Assembly (NCBI GenBank): GCA_017506865.1
Contig: JAFCMP010000068.1
Location: 1,178,001 to 1,242,000 of the forward strand
DNA from: Tribonema minus
Lineage: Eukaryota > Sar > Xanthophyceae > Tribonematales > Tribonemataceae
Direction of reading: 5' to 3'
Length of the DNA: 64,000 nt
The notes beneath the pieces were generated by a model, which ran no database searches, had not been told where the DNA came from, and was given only the letters and a program-made list of their open reading frames with translations. Below, in pieces: positions 57,300 through 64,000 of this stretch. The first letter of the stretch is position 1. Each line of letters begins with the position of its first letter. The position numbers and the translations under genes were made by a program.

Positions 57300-60150
57300 G
57301 TGCTGCCTTGGCAGCCAGCGCGGACATGCAACAGGCGACAGTGGCGCAGGCAAGGTGGCACGATCTGGTGCCGATTGTGACGGCGTCGGTGGGGGTCAGC
57401 ATCAGCATGGCGAGCCCGGTCGAAACAACGGCTTCAGATGCCAACAGCAGCAGACCTGATGAGGAGGACAGCCCTGCAGTGCTCAACAGCAGTAGCGAAA
57501 CCTATGCTGCGCCTGCAGCACTTGAGCAGGTGCATGGTCAATTTCACATGCCTCAGCAACAATGGTGATGCTGAAGTTCAGCATGATGCAGCTGGAACCG
57601 GCCACGACATGGCAACTGACAATTACGGCCCTGGCGCTGCATTCACTGCCGCAAAATCGGTAGCTGGTGCGCCACCAAGTGCTTCAGCCGCAAAGGCGCC
57701 CGCTGCTTGCAGCAGTGGTGCCAGACACTGTAGCGGGCAGTGTACTCATTGTGGGATGCTCAAACATTTGGTGGCCCGCTGTTGAAAGCTGCACCCCCAG
57801 TTTAGACGCAAACGTCACCTGTACAGGCGATGTCAACAGCAACAGCGCCCTGAGAGCAGTCTTGGGCGGCTCAGACTCCCACGAAGCGTCGCGGTGGTGA
57901 AAACACACACAGTAATGCTAGTGCTCGTCTACATGCTTCAGCTGGCTCGAAGAGTTCAGCAGGTGCCAGCAATCATACAGCCAGCAAGGAGGAGCGTGCT
58001 TTGCGCAAGCAGGTTGCACGGCTCAAAGAGGCTGCTGCTGTCTGTTGAAGACGCTTGGCGGGATCGGAGCGCCGAGGGAAGGAGTCCGATGGTCCTGCTG
58101 ATGCGCATGCGGCGTCCTGCTGCAGTGGTAAGCAGTCAACAGGCTTCCGCGCTGCGCTTCAAGTGCAGGTGCCGCAGTTTCAACGTCAAAAGTGGCTTTG
58201 CTCAGCAGTGCGCTCGCGGATGGGCGCAGTGGCGCGACGGCATCAGCATGCGGCAGCAGTGGCAGCAACAGCACAGTGTGTGGTGGAGCCAATGTGATAG
58301 CGTTGCGTGCAGAGGTGCATGTGCGACAGCACATGTGTAGCGCTTGATGAGAATCGCACAATCTGCATGCATCTATTGCAGTCGCAAGTCCTAACTTGGA
58401 GTTGATATTGAAGTTCAACTTGAAAATGAAATAGGGTTGCTCCGCATGTAGGGCTGGGGGTTAGCGTCATTCGCTGAGCAATGCTGCGCTGTTTGCAACT
58501 CCTAATAAAACCATTGAACACCTTGAATCAAGCTGGAAGCTCACCTCTCATGGATCTGGTCATTGTTGGTATGGCGAACGCTGTGGAATGAGTAGTTTGT
58601 AGACACATCACGGCCGCTGGGCCACATCTGGTGACCAGGTATGCGGCATGTACCCCTTAATGCGTGCGGCCCGTAAACGCAGCAGCGAGCCACATGGACG
58701 GGGTGCAGGCCACACACCGTCACTTGGGCTCCCTCTCCCTCGACGCCCATCCCTTTTGCGTGATCTGTACACGTGGGGGGACATCGTGGTCATGTCAAGA
58801 TCCAGTTCCACCAGTGCCTTGGTGACTGAATCATCGCTCACACTTGCATTCACCACACTCGTATTCATCACTCTCGCAGTACCAGGGTGAAGTTCATGGT
58901 AGGCTTGCACACATCAACGATGTGCTGTCAAGGATTGAAAAAGCTGGACTGAGCATGTCTAGACATGAGTGCCGATGGGTTCAAACTGAAATCAAATAAA
59001 TGTCTGGGTCACATTGTAGGCTCAGGTGGCATACGCCCTGACCCTGACAAGGTGAAGGCTATGGCAGACATGAGCGCCCCTTTGAAAGGTAGAGTTGACA
59101 AGAGCCTCATAAGCACCGCACCGTGCTTGGCTGCTTCAACTACTACCGGCGCTATGTGCAAGAATCCGCCAAGCTGGCTGTGCCATAGTGTTGATGACAA
59201 AGACAGATGCAGATGACGAAGGCATGACGCCCCTGCGGCACTGAAATGACATTTGCTCGGCGAAGTTGGTATTCAACTTGCCGTTTGTACTGTACACAGA
59301 CGCGTCGCAAACGGCTACGTGTGGCATACTGGTGCAAGAAAGAGGCTGCACCTGCGGCAGGCCGCAGGCGCACGGTAAATATGTATGAGGGAGGAAATGG
59401 AAGCAGTGTTGGGGTTATTTTCAAAATTTAACTCCAAGTACTCTTCATATATTACTCCAAGTACTCTTCATATGTATGCCAACGCATGCATGAATGAGGG
59501 CGATTGTGGCCCGCCTGCCCCTCGCGAGGCAGAAGAGAGAGCACGAAAGAGAGCACGCTGTTTGCAGCCAGCACCATTGAATTGCAGCCTGGGGGCGCCA
59601 TCCCTCCGCCGCGCGCTGATGAGTCAGTCGCCTGAGGCTCTTATGGTAGCGGGCCGCGCCGCTCAACGATCAGAGCCGCGGACTGGTGTCGCAGCACGCT
59701 GAGGGGCACCCCCCTCACGCCTGCAGCACCCAGTGTGAGGCGTTGAACTCATAGAGCTAAAGCAGAGAGAGGCGTTTCGTCGGGCAATAGCGCGTGCGCT
59801 GAGAGAGGGGTCTTTACCCCAGGACGGAGAGCTAGGCAAAGCATTGCCCTTGATAATGGACAGAGACTGGAATTTGCTAGAGGAAGACGGACTGCTAGTG
59901 CATCTGGCCTCCAGCCATCCCACACGCGGGACTGTGCTGCGCCAATGGTATGTACCAGCAGCACTTTTGCGCGTTGGTGATATACTTAGAGGGCTTGGGC
60001 ATGACGATGCCACTGCAGGGCACGCTGGGGTTAGCGCTGATCATTCGCGCAGCTTTGAGTGCTCGTACTGGCCAGATGGGCAACGATGCGCGCACCTATG
60101 TAACCAGCTGCATGTGTGCAGCGTACGAAAACGACCACCTTGACTGAAGG
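57300..60150 (+). mobile_element. Ty3/gypsy LTR retrotransposon fossil
   Basis: Parts in gag-pol order. A gag-like Ser/Ala-rich region ends in a CCHC zinc knuckle (CTHCGMLKHLVARC, about 57.7 kb). A reverse transcriptase segment with GFKLKSNKCLGHIVGSGGI and the NYYRRYV block lies at 58.9-59.2 kb. RNase H begins with FVLYTDASQTATCGI at about 59.3 kb. An integrase zinc-binding region (QWYVPAALLRVGDILRGLGH, then DDATAGHAG) lies at 59.8-60.1 kb. The order and the LGHIV and TDAS motifs mark the Ty3/gypsy (Metaviridae) family. It is clearly broken: several frame interruptions and missing segments, at least five or so, and no complete LTR pair. A repeat shared with 55.1-55.3 kb lies between gag and pol, suggesting rearrangement or nested insertion. 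Decay suggests an old copy. Confidence 0.8.
58491..58640 (+). repeat. Dispersed repeat, copy B
   Basis: Partner of the 55,130-55,280 repeat, in the same orientation, about 3.36 kb away. It ends in GGCCACATCTGGTGACCAGG, against a matching end in copy A with one substitution near the edge. Confidence 0.7.
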
Positions 60151-60612
60151 CCAAGTGGATTTTGAAGTTGCTAACTCGCATGTCAGCGAGCGCACATTGA
60201 TCACTTCGACCTCGCTGACGTCCAGCAAAGAGCACATTGGATAACTCATTGAGATCGAAGCGCATTCTGGGTTTTGTTGGCTCATGCCAATCAAGAGCAA
60301 AGACATGCTCACTAGTGGTGCAGTGATGTGCCCGATGATCCCTGAAAACGTTCGAAAAACATAGCATGTGGGTTATATTTGTGAGAGTAAAGAGCGTCAC
60401 TGGATGGATTCGTGGCGTACTCAAAGAGTACATGCCCCGATCTGGCAATCTCGCGTATATTATAGTGATTGCGCACGAAATTAACGTGATCGTATTTACC
60501 TCAGGCCCTAGGTGGAAAACAACGAGGGCTCAACGTAAACTCGCACCTTGCGCAGAAGTTGAAGGGAAAAGTTTGAGACGCCAAAACAGCAGTCAACCTA
60601 CCGCGAGTTGGA

Positions 60613-60912
60613 ATGCAGCGGATCCACAGGCCGCCAACGCCTTCTAGGAAAGTAAAGGAAGCACGGGAAGCTGACGAGCAGGCTGGGGCGCAGCCACCTC
60701 GGCCCGCTTGGAGATTGGGCGGTCCGGGAGGCGGACAACGCTTTGGCAGTCAGGCTGCTGCTGGCCGCGGGCGTGCCGGCAGAGGCAGGGCCGTGGGCGC
60801 GATGCACCGTGCGCCGCCACCTTCTCGTCAACAGCGCAATCGGCAGCCCGCTCAACTGCCTCGCGTCGAGCGTGCAGTGAGCGAGCTGGCACCCAGCCCA
60901 GCTCCGCGTCTT

Positions 60913-60965
<53 letters not shown>

Positions 60966-61987
60966 ACTTCCTCAGCTGCAGGTCCGCCTGGAGCACTTGC
61001 AGGACGTTGACGACTCCGAGCTGCTGGGCGATCTTGTGGATGACGACTACGTCGAGAACTACGAGGGCGCGGAGGAGATGGGGGAGCAGGACTGCTGCCG
61101 CTGCTGCTGCTGCTGCTGCTGCTGCAGGACCTGCGGCCGCCAGCAATGCAGCCGCTCAGGGTGTTCCGGCCAAGTCGCCACATGCCTTGGAGCGATCCCC
61201 TGGAGGTAATGCTAATCAAACAGGTTGACGCATGCGATTGCGTCAAGGCCACCCACGGCAACAAGACGAGATCCTGGGAAGACGTCATCATGGCGTTAAG
61301 TGGCTCCGAGGATTTCTTTTCGCGCAGCAACGGCCTAACCTTACACTTACAACCAAGATGGCGAAGGATCGCTGAAAAACGCTGAGAAAAAAGCATGAGG
61401 CCACCTACGGCAAGGTTGGCCGCGCCGGCGATCAGCAGCACGAGTTTCGGAGCGGCGAGGGCGGCGCTGCGCTCAGTGAGTTGGATCGTCTTAAGGCAAA
61501 CATGATTCGCTCCGAGGAGGACAATGACGCCATGGAGGCAGCAGACCACGGCGCGCAGCAGCTTGCCAAGCAGCAGCGGGACGAGTATATTGCTGATGCC
61601 GGCGGAGTGGTCGAGAAAGCGGCACACTCCACCGCCAAGAAGCGGCGAGGCAACGGCGACACGAAACCGTCAGCGCACGCGCCTGTGCTAGATGGCAAGA
61701 TCCTAGAGCTGCTCGACGTAGAGTTGGACAAGGGCGGCGGCGCTGCAGCGGCAGCAACAGCGGCGCTGGAGGAGTGCAGGGTGAAAGCGAAGGAGCAGCG
61801 CGTGGAGCTGGAGTGCAAGCGGCTGGAGATGGAGTTTGCGGAGCGCGAGCGTGCTCACGAGCTTTCAGTAAGGAAGTTGGTTGTTGACATGCAACAGCTT
61901 AAGCAGCAGCGGGAACATAACCAAAACATGTTGCAGCAGCAGATGCAACAGCAGCAGATGCGGATGCAGCACCAGCAGCAGCAATAG
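60613..61987 (+). pseudogene. Harbinger Myb/SANT-like DNA-binding protein gene
   Basis: In PIF/Harbinger elements this partner protein brings the transposase to the element ends and into the nucleus. The N-terminal part is Pro/Arg/Gln-rich with a CAG-coded Gln run and an acidic patch (VDDSELLGDLVDDDYVENYE). The Myb/trihelix-like domain follows: PWSDPLEVMLIKQVDA, then HGNKTRSWEDVIMAL and LQPRWRRIAEKR. The C-terminal part is a long charged coiled coil (LDRLKANMIRSEEDNDAM, later RVELECKRLEMEFAERERA) ending in a Gln/Met-rich tail. The pieces lie in more than one frame: around 61.13-61.15 kb at the CTG run, and after KR at about 61,385, where a stop interrupts before the frame resumes. So the copy is broken, or has small introns I could not place. 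Confidence 0.65.
60915..60963 (+). repeat. CAG trinucleotide repeat
   Basis: A run of about 16 CAG units, one changed to AAG, coding for poly-Gln in the Myb-like protein. A shorter CTG run lies at about 61,095-61,125 in the same gene. Confidence 0.9.
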
Positions 61988-62249
61988 ATGATGTTCATGG
62001 CCCAACTTCAGACGCGCGGGGCCGGCGGCGGCGGCGCCGCAGCAGCCCCCCCATGTTATTTCAGATGTTCAACATGCCTGTGGTGCCGCCTGTGGCGCCG
62101 CGGCCACCGCCACCGCCGCAATCCATGCCAATAGTAGCAGTGCTCACCGCACCCATGTCAATGACCTCGAGTCCGCAATCGGTAATGGCACTGTGCCAAG
62201 CAACAGCGGTGCCGGCGGCACTGACTAACTGTCAGCCAGAGAGTTGAAA

Positions 62250-63081
62250 GTGAGTCTCCTAGTAGTAGTTGCTGAGTGCACCGTGCGCAGCTAGCTCTGT
62301 GCAGCATTGTTGTTTTGCAAGCAGCCAATTGCATTCCCAGTGCTGTTTTATTAGTACTGCTGCAGTGAGTGCGGCACCTGCTGCACTATGTAGGCCCGAA
62401 AAGCTCAAATTGAGCAGGCTATTGATGAAAGTCAGTTGCTTCTGAACACTGTGCTGACAGCCACTCTGCAATGTTTACGCTGCACAATTTTTGATAGGTT
62501 AGACTCTGTTTTAGTATTGCGAGCCCCCTTGTGGCTTCTGTTACAGTTGCCTACTGCACGAGCACCCATCATGTAGAGCTACAGTGTTTCAAAATCTTTC
62601 GTTGCACTGATCAATGACACTCAGGCTTATTGTGACACAACAGACATGGCACCGAAGCGTGTTGCAATCACACAATGATCATCATTCAAGTCAAACCGAT
62701 GTTCAGGCACATCACACGTCATCATGCATGGCAGTGCCACTAGCTGAGCGGCCAGTGGTAAATTCATAGGCCTTGTGATCGCTACAGGCCTTGTGATCAC
62801 TACCATGGCATCTGTACGCCCCCGGTCTGCATGGCAGCACAGAACGCACGCAGCCTACATTGCAATTGCATGTGGCATGCATGCAGCACGAACAGCATAA
62901 GCGCACAGATTTAGACATGGTCTGTAAATGCAGTGTCTGACACATCTGTATATTACTAATGTATACTAATAATAATAACGTCGTGCCTGTACATGCCCCG
63001 AGTCAGGCGTTGACTCAGAGCATGCCCAGATATTCCTCAAGGGCGGGAGGTCGTACGCTGAAGCACTCTGCCACGATGAAA
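62250..63081. other. Spacer between the two Harbinger genes
   Basis: A/T-richer, non-coding, with short frames only. It separates the convergent Myb-like gene and transposase and should contain both 3' ends. A short direct repeat of GGCCTTGTGATC lies at about 62,770-62,800. Confidence 0.5.
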
Positions 63082-64000
63082 TCATACATACAGGCATGTG
63101 TGGCAATTTGTGAGTAGCACTGCCATGGCGTAAATGTGCCCCAGCGGTTGCAGGAACAGCTTCAAGTTCTTCCTGTTATCACAGAAAGCAAAAAGCTGCA
63201 ACATCTTCCCAAACCCCCACTCCACGCTGATGCGTGCGGACGACATCCGCTTGTTGCACAGCCTCTGCAGATCGGTGAGGGTAACCCCCCTGAATCCCCT
63301 GTCTACATGTGACAAAAAAAATGGCATAGGCGGCATCCCCGTACACTTTGTATTGCACTGGACGGCCTACTTGTGCCGCGGCAAGGCGGCCATTCAAGTT
63401 GGTGCGCACCAGTACAAAGCTGTCGTGCCTACGGCCCGAGTACGGGCCCCACATATCATGTCTGCAAGAATTCCATTGGGCAACATGACATTTTGCCACT
63501 TCAAACCATGAGTGCGCTTGTACCCTGAATAAATCTCTCTCTGGATATCAGGGAACCCTGTTGCGGAACGAGGGCCAGGGCGAGCACAAGGGCGCAACTC
63601 ACCATCGACAAAGCCCATGACGTGCCGGCGCCCAGCTGGCGTTCGACTTGTCCTGTGGATGGCATCACTGAACTCTGGAAACCTCTCCACCCAATGACCG
63701 ATGCTGTCGTGCAACAGCGGCGGCCACCTGTCGTACAAGAAGTTGACCATTCATAGAAAGATCCTGCTGAGCTGTGTCTCCTCTCTCCCGAATGTTTCCT
63801 TGACGTCGGTGAGCCGTGAAGGCCGCGACAAGCGATGGAGAAAGATGAGCAAGGCCTCGTCGCCGTCGTCTTTGCTGCGATTAGGCAGCACCACGACGTC
63901 TGGCACCCCCAACGCGCGCCTCAGCCGCTGTATGTGCTCTTTGCGGAATCGGAACTGCATCCAGCATGCGTCCTCAGCGAAGCTGACGAGGGTGCGATTG
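63082..64000 (-). pseudogene. PIF/Harbinger transposase (DDE_Tnp_4), 5' part outside window
   Basis: This enzyme cuts and joins the transposon ends. From the window edge, an N-terminal HTH-like region (QFRFRKEHIQRLRRALGVPD, then LTDVKETFGREETQLSRIF) leads into the catalytic core. The first acid lies in MGFVDGELRPCARPGP, followed by IYSGYKRTHGLKWQNVMLPN. The second lies in YKVYGDAAYAIF. The Glu lies in ARISVEWGFGKMLQLFAF, and the end reads GHIYAMAVLLTNCHTCLY. All three DDE acids are therefore present. The copy is not intact: there is an in-frame TGA between IFL and MVNFLYDRW near 63,750, and frame shifts near 63,455 and at the A-run near 63,315. The start of the gene lies beyond 64,000. Confidence 0.8.

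Larger units (their letters stand above)
60600..64000. mobile_element. PIF/Harbinger DNA transposon, right end outside the window
   Basis: A Myb-like gene on the plus strand and a Harbinger transposase on the minus strand face each other, the usual two-gene layout of PIF/Harbinger elements. The 5' part of the transposase runs past the window edge. Terminal inverted repeats were not identified; the left end is placed loosely before the Myb-like gene. Confidence 0.75.

Noticed and set aside
57079-57486. 135-codon minus-strand frame opposite the gag-like region
   Set aside because: It overlaps the gag-like frame of the retrotransposon fossil and has no recognisable domain.
60644-61627. 327-codon minus-strand frame with Ser and Arg runs
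   Set aside because: Shadow of the Myb-like gene, kept open by the CAG/CTG repeats; no domain.
1-64000. CRISPR arrays, operons, riboswitches, rRNA and tRNA genes
   Set aside because: The window is eukaryotic nuclear DNA; I saw no regularly spaced repeats of CRISPR type and no sequence I could fold as a convincing tRNA or match to rRNA.

Overview
The window reads as nuclear DNA of a green alga (Chlorophyta). Genes are split by many GT-AG introns, with a few GC-AG ones, and exons are clearly richer in G and C than introns. The gene set is plant-like: plastid fibrillin, tocopherol cyclase, a plastid-type tRNA m7G methyltransferase, a SOS1-type Na+/H+ antiporter, complex I NDUFA12, TFIIH Tfb4, HEATR6 and the gamma-secretase subunit APH-1. 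I cannot name the genus. All exon models were spliced by eye. They are trusted where exon lengths, phases and consensus splice sites agree; coordinates may be off by a base or two.

Genic half, about 1.5-44.4 kb. In order: APH-1 (-), a membrane RING-H2 protein (-), a SOS1-like antiporter (+, 1681 aa), HEATR6 (-, 15 exons, about 1469 aa), plastid fibrillin (+), tRNA m7G methyltransferase (-), Tfb4 (+, intronless), tocopherol cyclase (-), NDUFA12 (+), a small coiled-coil gene (-) and a kinase-like gene with a PD-(D/E)XK-like N-terminal half (-). Four gene pairs are divergent across 127-261 bp, which suggests shared promoters: RING/SOS1, HEATR6/fibrillin, TrmB/Tfb4 and tocopherol cyclase/NDUFA12. 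The other gaps are convergent or tandem intergenic stretches without recognisable genes.

Repeat-rich half, about 45-64 kb. No intact ordinary host gene was recognised here. It holds a TnpB/Fanzor-like zinc-ribbon remnant, a DDE-transposase-like C-terminal exon, an alanine-rich ORF, a broken Fanzor-like nuclease gene on the minus strand with tandem duplications inside and beside it, a structured hairpin region at 56.5 kb, a fossil Ty3/gypsy retrotransposon, and a PIF/Harbinger DNA transposon whose Myb-like gene and transposase face each other and which runs off the right edge.

Points most worth a second look: Asn replaces Asp in the ND motif of the antiporter; four YLxxL motifs follow the fibrillin leader; an endonuclease-like fold is joined to an atypical kinase; three introns start with the same GCAAGT donor; and a two-stage hairpin with a GAAA tetraloop sits at 56.5 kb.
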